Notes under the pieces: model-generated
Seen by the model: only the letters and a program-made list of their open reading frames with translations
What the model was told of the DNA's origin: nothing
Database searches by the model: none
Program-made: the position numbers and the translations under genes
Shown here: piece after piece, positions 1 through 10,889 of the stretch
Numbering within the stretch: position 1 is the stretch's first letter
Layout of the letters: every line of letters begins with the position of its first letter
Assembly: GCA_009739215.1 (NCBI GenBank)
Contig: VSJF01000001.1
Span: 2,418,001 to 2,482,000, forward strand
Direction of reading: 5' to 3'
Source of the DNA: Floccularia luteovirens
Lineage: Eukaryota > Basidiomycota > Agaricomycetes > Agaricales > Squamanitaceae
Length of the DNA: 64,000 bases

Positions 1-762
1 AACTCCGCAATACCATTTGATGCCGAGGTGTACGCGCCTCGCAAGAAAGTGGCGCCATAGCTACCAACAGCATTGGCTGATAAATGTATCGAGTGAGCTT
101 CAAAGTCGTATGTACGACATAAATACTTACGCGACCAGACCTCAACCATAATGTTAGGCAAGGGTTGGCACGTTGTGACATCGATGACTCCGATATCGAG
201 AGTGAGTGCAACACCACTAAAAAAACCGCTTTAGAAAAGACAATTTAACAAAATTCCGCATGGGGACATACGCTTGACCTTCGGTCACATCCTGACGAAT
301 GGCCTAAACGGAATTATCAATGCTTAAATTTTAGTCGTAGGTCGGAGTGCACAACATACAGGAGTAGTAACGTAGTTCACTGTAAAATATATTAGCACAA
401 GACGGACAGCAAATTATTCGTATAGGACAACTTACACTTAGGGGTTTCAGGGGCTGCTAGACAAGTAAGCTACCGAAGTGATTAGTTCACTTCTGAATCC
501 TCAAACTATTCTTTAAAACATACATTCGGCATACTATCGTAGTATGTCCTCTTGGCGTGGCCGCGCTTCTCGCGTCTCGCATTGTTGAAAGCTCTGATTT
601 CAGCTGAGCAGTCGCGTGCTGCGAGTTCTTGTGCGCCTTCCATTGGATGTGCTACAAAAACGCGGTCGTAAATCAGACAATTGAAAAGCTCGTTGGCTTT
701 TCATGCTTACCTGCTGCAAGACTGCAGAGGATAGCAATTGGAATGAGTGCGTATGCGCGCAT
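1..762 (-). CDS. Secreted intradiol ring-cleavage dioxygenase-like protein, copy A (3' end outside window)
   Basis: Family role: fungal extracellular intradiol dioxygenases open catechol-type rings using a non-haem Fe(III) held by two Tyr and two His. Seen: the start is the ATG at 760-762, followed by a signal-peptide-like segment (RAYALIPIAILCSLAA) broken by an intron (about 652-710). Exon 2 (about 524-651) gives AHP, then the twin-Arg/Lys block RREKRGHAKRTYY typical of the N-terminal half. Later short exons read NYVTTP, AIRQDVTEGQA, GVALTLDIGVIDVTTC, QPLPNIMVEVWS and SYGATFLRGA. The window edge cuts the gene just after NGIAE, before the second Tyr and the His pair, so activity cannot be judged. 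Copy B at 2342-3496 has the same layout and matching intron positions, so the two are a tandem duplication. Family assignment is firm; the substrate is unknown. Confidence 0.85.
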
Positions 763-2341
763 ATTTAAGCAGTTCTGTGATACTTGTCGAACTAGAAGAT
801 GGAGCTTTTGGGTTGTAGTTTGACATTCGTTATGTTGGCCTTTTTATACCAAATTTTCCGAGCTATAAGGTCCAGTCCCCTTCTCCCAAAGTGTATTACA
901 ACTTTGCTTACCTTACACTCTTTACGGTAGAATTTTTCATCGTGATCACGGAGATCGTTGAGATGTGAAGGTTTGGAGCTTGCTTTTGCCGGGCCACAGC
1001 ACGCAAAAGTCAGAATTCAGCATGATAATCCGGGTTCAAAGCGTTAGTCGCCCAACAGTGCAGGGAAGTGCTAAGAATACACTCTTCATACCGCGGTTTA
1101 TCCTTTGCTGCTCCGTGTTTTCGTCATGACCCGAAGGAACCTAGTAAAGAAGGTATACTCAGCAACTGTGAAATGGCACAATAGCAAAGTCGTGGAAAGC
1201 TGGTTTCCTTTAAAGGTGGCAGATCTGAAATAGCGTGTTGGGTCGATTTCCATAGCAAGCAACATTGCATGTGTCCCATTGACATTTGTAGAAAGAACAA
1301 CGGCTAATAGTCTGAAACCACTTTTTATTTTCGTAACATAGGTCAGATGAGGGGTAACATGAAGAGCCTGAGGTCCTGGTTATCAAAACCTCGCAGGACA
1401 GCTTTTACATAGGGTACTTTGATGGCCAAAAGTCAAGGGCGTACCTTAATGTGAGAGGCCTTGCAGTCGGCCAGCAATGCTTTGTACACACGAGAGGAAG
1501 AGCTAGTTCACCTTCTGTTTAGTTTGGGAAGAATTCCCAGTTTGGATTGATCAAAAGTTGAATTGCTTCCTTAGAAGCCTCTGCTCAAGACCAACACCAT
1601 AAACTTTTTTCATGGGTGTTAAAAAATTAGGACCGCGTCTGTTCAAAACCCCAAGTAAACACGTCGGCTGGTTCAGGAACCTGAAAGTTTGGATGCCGTT
1701 ATTACTTGGCACACAACAACTTCAGCATACTTTGAAGGCTTGTTTCTCCACAAATTTGGTGAGTGTGTCAGTGTTTCTTAAATCTCCGTCTCCAGACTTC
1801 GCTGCTAACTTACCTGATAGTTTCTCATGCTTCTCTCCACTATTACTAGAACAGTAGACTATTAGTCCCATATTTTCCGCAGTTCTCTCAAGCTAAACAC
1901 ATACTACTTCTTTCGATCGGGCCTTCAGCTTCAGCGGAGTGAAGTCAATACGAACAAAGGATTAGCCCTTCGACACGTTATGATTTACGGCAACTCGTTA
2001 AGTTTACATAACCCTCATACACTCTGACACTCGCCACGCACTCTTATTTCCCTCACTCGGTATAACCCAAACAGTTCTGGGGGGTCGATCATTGACGTGC
2101 TCTTATGCCGGCTGCACTCGTGATACCATCAACCTCAGGAATTCGAATCACCGGAGAGTTTGTCAATTCGCAATCACCGCGAAAAGAAAATTTAACCGAA
2201 CTTTTCTCGTTTGAATGGGTGTAAACAATCACTTATTTCATATTGGTTCCAGAACAAATTTTTAGTACATATATATCATCGATGACCTGGCTCTCCTTCA
2301 AACGGTTACATGTGGATTTACTCCCACAGCTTTATCAGATG
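763..2341. other. Intergenic spacer between the two dioxygenase copies
   Basis: About 1.6 kb without a supportable gene. It should hold the promoter of copy A (reading left) and the 3' region of copy B. Open frames here, such as 1612-1857 on the plus strand, show no family resemblance, and I see no clear transposon ends, tRNA or tandem repeat. Confidence 0.6.
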
Positions 2342-3496
2342 TTAGATCAGTACGTGAAAAATAAGGTCATCAGGAAAACACGTACTGATGTATCCGATGA
2401 TACCTGTCGGCCAGTCGTCTTGAATAGAAAGTATGCTTTTGTTATGTCAGGGTAAGTCAGGGTTCATTGCAAGAAATAACGTTGTTTGACTCACTCTACA
2501 ACAGGGGAGTACCCTGCTCTGTTGGCAGCCATGTAGTTGGAATCATCAAGATCGGTCGTTCGCACATGAGTATTTTGATTGTATGGGGATGTCATTTCAA
2601 TAATAGTTGTCCATTTGTCAGTGAAAAATAGTTGTCCGACATGTGTCACAGGCGAGGACTGAGCAGAACCGGTATGTACCATGACATTCAGGTGATTGGC
2701 AGCTCCTGACGTGTATCCGGGGAATATTGTCTGGAATTCTGCGATGCCGTTTGCCTCGGACATTGTTGCACCCCTGAGGAATGTCTGGCCATAGTTGCCC
2801 AACGCGTTTGCTTTGTAGTAATTTTATACGGTGAGCATCTATTTGACTGAAACACGATATAATCACTAACCTGACCAGATCTCGACCATAACGTTAGGGA
2901 GGGGTTGACAAGTTGTAATATCCAAAACACCAATATCCATGGTGAACGGAAGTCCCCTATATTGAGTATAAGACAAACGAAGTCACCCTAATGTTGTTAC
3001 ATACGTTTGGCCCTCAGTTACATCAGAACGGAAAGGCTGAGAATAAGTGAGTGAATTGTAATGGTATCTCGAACCAAATTGACACATACTGGATTAGCAA
3101 TATGGTTGTCTATAAAGAAACTGGCATTAGCAATTGAGAGTTAGTATAACGATTTATAGAGCTACCTAGAGGTGTTTCTGGTGAGAGAACACAGGTAGTC
3201 TATTATCACTTCATCAGCATAAACCTGCTTGAAATTTGTTTGGTCTTACGTTTTTCATAGTCAAATAGTAGCTTCGCTTATCATGGCCGCGTTTGGCGCG
3301 TCTAGAAAAGTCGTACGTAGCTGCTTCCGCAGAGCAATCCCTCAGAGAAAGGTCAGCAGATGCTCCGAAGTTTGTTGGATAAGCTGCAGCAATGTAGTAT
3401 GAGAATAGACTATAACGGGAGAAAATAACGAATTCAATACAAACCGGAGACAAGGCCGCAAAACAAGGTGGCTGCGATTAATGTAAAGGTGCGCAT
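2342..3496 (-). CDS. Secreted intradiol ring-cleavage dioxygenase-like protein, copy B (divergent active site)
   Basis: Family role: as for copy A. Seen: the start is the ATG at 3494-3496 with a signal peptide (MRTFTLIAATLFCGLVSA). The rest follows copy A exon by exon: CSAEAATYDFSRRAKRGHDKR, SPETP, FRSDVTEGQ, PNVMVEIWS, NYGQTFLRGA, FQTIFPGYTSG, VGQLFFTDKW. A last intron (GTGAGT donor near 2500, acceptor near 2427) joins GYSPVV to DDWPTGIIGYIS, and the stop is at 2342-2344. Odd: where the family normally reads G-H-Y-T-G-R-x-x-H-I-H, this protein reads G-Y-T-S-G-A-A-N-H-L-N. The second metal His is Asn, the Arg is Ala, and the Tyr is displaced by one. It may be inactive or belong to a divergent subfamily. 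The two-copy tandem lies beside a secreted glycosidase. Confidence 0.85.
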
Positions 3497-4117
3497 CGCT
3501 GTGAATTGTTGTTACAAGTTGATGAGATCTATGAAGAGGCAGTGTATTTGCGATTGAGGCTTGAACCCATCTCCAGCACTTCTTAAATACCATATCGTCG
3601 ATGCCTTTGCATCCAATGACAGTCGTCCAACACAGTATACGACATTGAATTATCAACCAAAGTGCATAGCGTCGGAAATCATGACTTTTTTGGAAGATAG
3701 ACTCGTTGTCAGAACTTTGCCAGCACTGACAGCGTCCAAAAAAATCCTCTAGAACAAACTTTCGTTGAACAGGGCGTTAACTCCGTAGCTAGTTTATCCC
3801 CTTTCGTAGGACATGTGAGGTATTAATCCGAGCAAAGGAGGATTTGCTGGCGGTGAGATGCTGTGAAATGATCAACGGCAGAGTAAAGTCGGTCCGACAA
3901 TGATGTGGCAGGTATACATGATAGACGTTCGGATTACCCGAGTTAGGTTTTCAGAAACAAAGATAGCTGAGTTCCAGGTCAACGAAGTCTGAAATGATTT
4001 GCCTGGACCTTATTGTTACGAGTTTTTCCCGTAAACCTTCTGAAATAGAGAAAGGCATGTCATCAAATAGGCGTGATCATATTTTGGATGTTACATTTAA
4101 GTTGTGACAACATGCAA
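3497..4117. other. Intergenic region
   Basis: About 620 bases holding the promoter of dioxygenase copy B and the 3' flank of the alpha-galactosidase gene. I see no gene or repeat in it. Confidence 0.6.
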
Positions 4118-6057
4118 TCAAGGCTGTTCCGTAAAAATATACGCTCGGACGTCATGAGATGCAATACTTCCGTCAAAGAAAAAGTTCCTATGTGTCCCTA
4201 TATCCTGGTGTTTCCAGAGGTCCCTGACTGCATAAGTTTTTCCTGCTTTCAAATGTGGGGAGTGCGAAAATGTGAAATTAAGATCTACTGTGCGGTCATT
4301 GAAATTGATATACATGATAGCCGTGTGTTGCTGGTCCTGGAAGTAACCACTGCAAACAAAAAAAACGTAAACACTCAGAAGTGTCCATGGATATGGTGAG
4401 TTGTCTACTTACCTCCAGTACTGGGCCGGGAAGGTTCTGATGCCGAAATATGATCAGAGAGATGGATTACGACAACTCATATGTGACTACTCACGGATCC
4501 CATGTGTTGTCAGCATTCTTCCCCCAGAAGAAGGGTTTCAGTGGCTCGCCGATGCTTGTGTCTTGATTGATGGCAATAATCTCTGGATTAGTCAAAATAT
4601 CAATTGCGTCTTGCGAAAGCTTTGACACCTGATGACAACATTGTTGCGTAAGGAATCTGGGTATAACATTAACCTTTGATTGAACATACATCAGTTCCAA
4701 CGAGGAGTGGTGATTTATTCAGTGCCCAAGCAGTAAAATGACTTCTCTGTTCTGCAAGTGTGAGGTCCCCGTTGCCATTCTCTAGCATGTCTATTCATAA
4801 CAAGCATAAGCATGTGATTTCCATTATAACACTAACGACGAGCGCACCGAGATCATTATGAGCATGGAAGTTGGAGAAATTACCAATGAAAGAAGCGTTA
4901 TTAAGAATTTGAAGTATTCTGGGCCAGTTTGATTCAATATCGTCGTACACTAGGATTAGTTGTAGGTATGAAATATAAATATAAAAGAAATCAATCACTT
5001 CTCCAAGAATTGGCTATAGCGGGACCCCACGTCCAGGCATCAAAACTCGGCCATTCCACGAGAGAATAGAAAAGCATTTTCCCAGTTTCACTCTGGACTT
5101 GAAGTAGCGCATCTGTCCAGCGTTGGAAACGTTCTGGATTGGTTCCTTGGAAGCTTCCGCTGTTGCAGTTATCAATCTGTATGCGTCACGAATGAGCTAT
5201 TGATTATAAGTCCCAATAAATAGTACCTTGATATAGTCGTATCCTGTGTATCATCCGTTACTTATGATAGCTTCCGGTTATACGAAAAACTTACCCCAGT
5301 TGACAAAAGTACGAGCGTCTGTCAACTCGTGGTTCAGGCTCCCAGCAAACCCTGCGCACTATAACATGTCAGAGGTGGGTCAAAAGCTACGGTGTATTGT
5401 GATAATCGTACTGTAGCTGTCCCTTGATCCTCCTTTATGATGATGTAAATAACTTGATATTGATGCCACAGTAAAAAGGATCACTAACATATATCTGATA
5501 GCACAGTCAGTTTTGCAAATAGAAAATGATCAGAAACACGGACCCCGGCTTTGAAACCTAGGCCATGAAGGAAGTCAGATAAGTTTTTCATGCCACCTGG
5601 AATTGCAGGTTTCAATGACCAAGCACAAGTGTCGGTGATTGTATCACTAACTGGGGAACTTCACTGGATCGTTGACTAGAAGACCATTCGCATCACGGGT
5701 TTTTGTATTCCAGCAGTCATCGACGTTTATGAAGTTATAACCGGCATCCAAGAAGCCGAGATCTTTCATTAGAGTAGCAGTGTCGCGTACGAGGGTTTCA
5801 TTTATATCACAATGAAACCTATTCCATCTAATGAAAATGAACCCAGGAATGAACTTCACTCTGACCAAAGTATGCTCCTTATACATACGTATTGAATCCC
5901 ATAGCAGGGGTCTTTTGTAATCCATTGTCCCAAGCTAGCTGTACGAGATCCTTAAGAGTTATCAAGAATATACTACACGGTTGTTACTTGCCACAAGGCT
6001 AGCATAGAGTGGAATAGTGGCTAGAGCTTTCTTTGTAGTTTGAGAAGACCAACGCAT
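4118..6057 (-). CDS. GH27 alpha-galactosidase, secreted
   Basis: Role: releases terminal alpha-1,6-galactose from oligosaccharides and galactomannans outside the cell. Seen: the start is the ATG at 6055-6057 with a hydrophobic leader ([12 protein letters not shown]). The catalytic domain spans many short exons: [26 protein letters not shown] split into two exons, [32 protein letters not shown] (the Asp is the GH27 nucleophile), [24 protein letters not shown] (contains the acid/base Asp), [10 protein letters not shown], and [20 protein letters not shown]. The last exon (4118-4335) is the C-terminal beta domain, ending FTEQP. The first intron best fits a GC donor (GTG|GCAAGT, just left of 5994), since no strong GT donor keeps frame. 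Both catalytic residues are present. It sits next to two secreted dioxygenases, which suggests saprotrophic use of plant material. Confidence 0.92.
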
Positions 6058-6591
6058 CGTATACCTGGTCGAGATGTTACATCTCCGTCACGGTCTTTAT
6101 AGTCAAGCCAAGATCCGAACCATCAGTTTAGAAGAGACTCCACCAAGGTCACCTGCATGTTGCATGAGGGTACTGTTCGAGAAGAGAAGCAATATACTGA
6201 GCATGAGATTGTGATAGAACTGAAAAAGGAGCTCCAACCCTCACCTTGGATAGAAACGTGACCATGAACGGGGTGTCGGCTGAAGGAAAGCTGACATCGA
6301 ACATATGGCAATGGAATCATCGAAGGATTGGAATGAACATGTACGGTTGCATTAGAACTTACTTCATCTTCGAAACTTGAAAGGACCAATGTCAGACTTG
6401 AGCTAGGCCATTGTACGAGGACTTACATATATAACAACTTCCAATTATCACCTATTAGAGTCCCTTCATGCCTAACAACTCCTCTCGAATTGGCATCAAG
6501 GGGGGTGGCGAGGTGGAAATTCTCATACGATTCTTCCCTCCTAATCAGTATGTTTTAGTCATGAAAATCAGGCTGTAGCTAGTACTATCTG

Positions 6592-6605
6592 GGGGTATAT
6601 ACCCC
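6592..6605. repeat. Perfect 14-base palindrome around a TATATA core
   Basis: GGGGTATATACCCC reads the same on both strands. It lies about 535 bases upstream of the alpha-galactosidase start and could be a binding site for a dimeric regulator; no function is shown. Confidence 0.4.
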
Positions 6606-7080
6606 AGTGCGTTGGGTTTCTTCAACATCTTGCATGGCTGGATTGAGCACAACCTGTGTCGCTATATACTTACCCTTTCAAATTTAGCGCACTTTACTCC
6701 AGAATATGTCGAAAGCGCTTAAAGCCGCAAAGATCTGGACTGCCGTGAAAACCAATACTTATTTGATTAATTTGAAAAAAAGGCTTCGGCACATGAATGA
6801 AATGTATGCTAAGGTATGATCCGAACTCCGTTGTTTGATCCGTAGGTAGTTGTCAGTTGATATGGGACCATCCCTACTTAGCTCTCCGGAAAGGACAAAA
6901 TACACGGGAACTTAGGTGGGTGGCAATTTGGCCGCTTGGTGCTGCCATCAAATTTGAATGAATACAATATATAAAAGTTGGTTACCCATCGAATGATCCA
7001 CAAGCCTATCGGCAATATCGGGGTCTGTGGGTGCTATCGGCGACTTGAGGGGTTGTGCGCGAGCATGGTTATGTACGCGT

Positions 7081-7113
7081 ACGTCACGTCCCATGCAGGA
7101 AGACGTGACGTAA
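7081..7113. promoter_or_regulatory. Clustered CRE/ATF-like (TGACGT) sites upstream of EXO5
   Basis: ACGTCACGT at 7081-7089 and TGACGTAA at 7106-7113 are matches, in opposite orientation, to bZIP (ATF/CREB-type) sites, with a further TGTCAC just after. They lie about 140-170 bases before the chosen EXO5 start. Their number and position suggest a real regulatory element; the regulated gene is inferred. Confidence 0.45.
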
Positions 7114-7251
7114 TGTCACAGGTTGACCATTATTTCTCATTTTGACTCAGATGTTGTAATCGTAACGAGCCTGTTCCTTGTGGTTTGCAACGTGTCTGGT
7201 GCTTGGAGGGCAGTTGGATTGACCAACGAAACTCATCTCTCAAAAAGTGCC

Positions 7252-9391
7252 ATGTCTAATGCAGGCTCTGATGACTTTTCTAGGTTTGATACTTTCGCAG
7301 ACTTAGGTGAAGACGACTTCGCCCAGATAGATGCAGCTACACACGCGTGTACAGAGCACGAGAAAGATCACGACAACTCTGACAACTCATTCCCGTTACC
7401 AGGTGATGGTTTTATCGACTTTTCTAATCTCACCGAGGAGGATTATGCAGAGATAGATTCAATTGTCCAAATGCACCTTCAAAACGAGTCTGCAGAGCCT
7501 GGCATCACTGTTCAAATCGAACACTCAAATAAGCTACTGAATGATGAAGCAGGGTATCTCAATGTTCCACGTCGTAGAAGTGGCAGATCATCTCCGTTCC
7601 AACGGTTTCGCTCTAAAATAAAAACTTTATCTGTTACTGATTTAGTAGCGCCTGTTTGGTAAGTTTCTTGGGGAACTCCGTTGTCATCAAATCTTACCAA
7701 CGAATTTAGGTGTGAGGTGCAGTTTGATTATGGATTGCTTGGAATGAGGACCAAACCGGTAGAAAAACGTCCGAAAACGTTCATATCGTCCACAGGAAAG
7801 CAGATAGTACCTGATAAATCCATTTCTGTCGAAAACGACAAAACGACCAAAGGAGGCAGGGTCAGTGCACCTCCCTATCATGCATTGGTAGCCCATAAGA
7901 TTATTGTCACTTAGGCGGTCCACAAAAAATTGGAACGTGAAATTCGAGCTGAAGAGGTACAAATTGTTATCTCGAGTGAAGAAGAACGCTGGGCTCTACG
8001 GTACTGTCTACTTATAACAGATGAGCACAGCACTGAAGTGTGCATTATAGTCTAATCAACATGATGTCTTGTCTAAATGATATCTTGATGACGGGGTTTA
8101 CGGTATGCAGCATTAGTATTATGCTTGAGCCATTTGTAATCGGCCTGACAGCGAGAGATGCCTTTATTTGGTACAATACAAGGAGAAGTTGTTATTGGTA
8201 TTGTAGTGGGACACTCTCTTCTATGGGTCTTTGTGTTTGGTTGACAATTCCTAATTCTAGGATGAAGTTGTTCGACATGTCGCCAAGCCGAACAGTAACA
8301 AGCGGGAAGGTATTATGTGCCGTATTTCATCGCCGTTGAAGCGTCAAAGACGGAATCGCACCCCTTCTCCTTCACAAGCGTCTATTGATGAATTTTTCAT
8401 GAACAACTCCATGAGTAAAGAACCGAAAGATGATCAGCGAACATTCGCCTCTTCTTCTTCAATGTACTCTCTTCACATAATTGACACTAAGTCAAGAATG
8501 ACCGACTCTCTACCCCCACCAGAGGATACTGTATCTTCGCAACTACAGCTTATGATTTATCAGCGACTCCTATCAACACTAGTCTCTCAAACCTCGCCGT
8601 TTGACTTTACTTCTTTCTGGAAGATTCTAGGTATCAATGCTTCGAGGCATTTCTCAACCAAATTTCTTATTCAAACCAGTCTAATCGATGAACTCGACGA
8701 TATACCGAAGTCTTCTCTTAATGATCTAGTTGAATTTTGGAGGAGAATGATCCACAAATCTAATTTCGTGGGGGTGGACCCCATGTCAGAAATAATTTAC
8801 CGATTGCAACCATCGACGGGCAACCGAGCACTACGTCGACAAGGTACTGAACTTGAGAGCGTGGAACTTCAGAGAACCATAGAAGCAAGTTTGAAAGATT
8901 CAGGGAGTTCGAAGGTCACCTCGTCTGATAATGTCATGGAGATTATTCCGGCCCAAAAATCCGAACTTGTCGATATCGAAGATATCTATAAATACGGAAC
9001 GAAAGCTATTGGAAGTAACCAAGAAATAGAAGACACAAATCCCTTAAATGGTAAGCATTTGTTTCGGTGTCAATTTGACATAGCAACATGATAACACTAA
9101 AATAATGAAAAGCCCAAGTAAACGGAAACAGCCATGCCAAGATCATAGGAACTAAACTCGTTGAATACAGTGGATCCTTTTTGGACGATCACATTACGGA
9201 CATCCTACTGTGGTGGCATGGTTTCAGACGACCAAGGGGAGTTCCGTTGGAATTGTCAAGAAGATGCAAGTAAGTGGTTTCTGGTACTTTAGGGTGATGG
9301 AATTGAACAGATCTTTTATAGCACATGTGAATACAACAAAAGTTGTGAATGGCGAGAGACAAAGGCATTGGAGATGAGAGGAAGTGCATGA
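7252..9391 (+). CDS. EXO5: Exonuclease V (EXO5/DEM1 family)
   Basis: Role: single-strand DNA exonuclease of the PD-(D/E)XK fold with a C-terminal 4Fe-4S cluster, acting in mitochondrial DNA maintenance (yeast) or nuclear repair (other eukaryotes). Seen: exon 1 gives SVTDLVAPVW, joined by an intron at about 7661-7711 to CEVQFDYGLLGMR. Then come VHKKLEREIRAEE, SSEEERWALR, LINMMSCLNDILMTGFT, REMPLFGTIQGEVVIGIVDE, DTKSRMTDSLPP (catalytic Asp-x-Lys region), and the C-terminal exons SRRCKTCEYNKSCEWRE with the cluster cysteines. The stop is the TGA at 9389-9391. I chose the ATG at 7252 because family homology begins there; an in-frame ATG at 7123 would add 43 residues. Odd: a disordered insertion (about 8320-8460) holds QASIDEFF, a consensus PCNA-binding (PIP) box. 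No mitochondrial presequence is evident from the 7252 start. Confidence 0.93.
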
Positions 9392-9742
9392 TCTAAAATA
9401 ATGGTGATTTCAACGTGTATTTATCTCCTGTTGGAGCGTATTGTATTCATAAATTACTCCCAATCCCTTGGTATGATTGAAACCTGCAACATAAGATAAT
9501 TTTCTCTGCATAGTGTTTATAATTTCTCCGGCAAGCTATCCGTATGCCGAAATGGTGGATACTATTGGTTAACCAAATTTATGGTTGTTCATAAAAATTA
9601 CAACTCGTTCCTTGTTCTCCATCATTTCAAGTCCCATTCCAACTCCTTAGTAACAGCTGATAACCCTCGCGTATCTTGTTCGGATTGTACCCCCTCTTTA
9701 TTGTATTCACTCAACGCCCCCAAGCCAGTTTGGCAATCCGAA
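9392..9742. other. Intergenic region, EXO5 3' end / copper transporter promoter
   Basis: About 350 bases. An ATG at 9581 is in frame with the transporter but encodes residues unlike the family, so I treat this stretch as promoter and 5' UTR. I did not recognise a copper-response element. Confidence 0.5.
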
Positions 9743-10770
9743 ATGTCTAATGACATGTGGCAACCTCACCTTCATTGGACTTTCAACGAAGAGCATGTAT
9801 TGCTACCCACCCTTCGCCTGGAATCTTTCCAAAGCTTTTTAATATCTGCAATTTTTGTAGCAGCCATATGTTTACTTGAACGGTGTGTTATCTATCCATT
9901 TATTATCTTGACTTAAAATTCCAACTATTTCTTTCAACACGACAAATAATCAGATTTATTACATCACTTTTGGACAACAACAGCTTCCCTCAGAATGTAA
10001 GATGGCCGCGCTGGCAGCGGGCAATATGGAGATCTTGGTTGTATGGCATAGCTACATTCCTCAGACTGTGAGTTTATTTTCTACCCATCAAAAACTTCCA
10101 AGGTTGGTGTATGCGCACTAAACTCTGGATTTTAGGTGTTATATGCTAGTTTGTATGACATTTCACATGGGGTTCGTATTCATACTGTCTCTTTAGTTAT
10201 ATATTAATGTTGTTTTCAGGCTTTTGCTAGTCATTGTAAGTACTCCGCATTATAGAAGGCTGCAGCCTTGTAAAAAGTCCTTATCAGGTTGCCACATTAT
10301 CTATTGCTCAGTTTTTCATTGAATTGCGGCCGGGACGAGAGGAGTCCATTCATACAAACAGTCTAGGGTAGGTGCATGTCCATTCTTTATGTGACCTATG
10401 TTTACATACGCCTTGCAGCTATGGTGATCAAGCAGAAGAGCCCCTCTTACAGGAGAGCCAACAATCATTTTTATTGAAGTCAGACGTGAATCGTGCGCGT
10501 CATAAACCAAAACCTGAAGAAATTTTCATTCACCCCACTCTCTCAAATTACGCTCGCGCAGACATCGCAGCTCAAGAGCTCGGCATAGCAGGAGAAACAG
10601 AACGTGTGCAAGGCTATTTTCATAACAAGGGCGACGTCCATTGGGAAGTCGGGAAAGGGAAAACTGTTGCGAGAGAATTATTAGGGACAAAGAAAATAAC
10701 TTATAAGCACCCCTCCTTCCGCCTTGTCAGTGACTCTGATTCAGAAACTGAAAGCATATCTACCACATAA
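9743..10770 (+). CDS. Ctr-family copper transporter
   Basis: Role: trimeric high-affinity Cu(I) channel of the plasma or vacuolar membrane. Seen: exon 1 carries MSNDMWQPHLHWTFNEEHVL then TM1 (SFLISAIFVAAICLLE). The next exon is cytosolic (WPRWQRAIWRSWLYGIATFLRL). After a GTGAGT intron comes CYMLVCMTFHMG, with the MxxxM copper-selectivity motif of TM2. TM3 follows (LLLVIVATLSIAQFFIE, split by an intron). The usual GxxxG of TM3 is replaced by other small residues. A long hydrophilic tail of about 130 residues follows, ending in an acidic Ser/Asp/Glu cluster (SDSDSETES). The N-terminus lacks the Met-rich repeats of high-affinity plasma-membrane Ctr1, so a Ctr2-like or organellar role is possible. 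The gene converges with the kinase gene, 119 bases between stops. Confidence 0.88.
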
Positions 10771-10889
10771 TTATTTCATATTCCACCGTTTTATCTCTTT
10801 AGTTCCAAGCCATGATATCCAAATAGATAGTCAGATCCAAGATGTACTAGTAAATATACATTGCTATAATTATGCAAACCAAGTCATAG

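Larger units (their letters stand above)
6058..7251. other. Divergent promoter region, alpha-galactosidase / EXO5
   Basis: About 1.2 kb between two divergently read genes. It contains a 14-base palindrome at 6592-6605 and a cluster of bZIP/CRE-type sites near 7081-7113 (listed separately). The minus-strand frame at 6123-6389 has no family resemblance and I do not call it. Confidence 0.55.

Noticed and set aside
7123..7251. N-terminal extension of EXO5 from the ATG at 7123
   Set aside because: The extra residues lack family similarity and overlap the likely leader next to the CRE cluster; kept as a possibility only.
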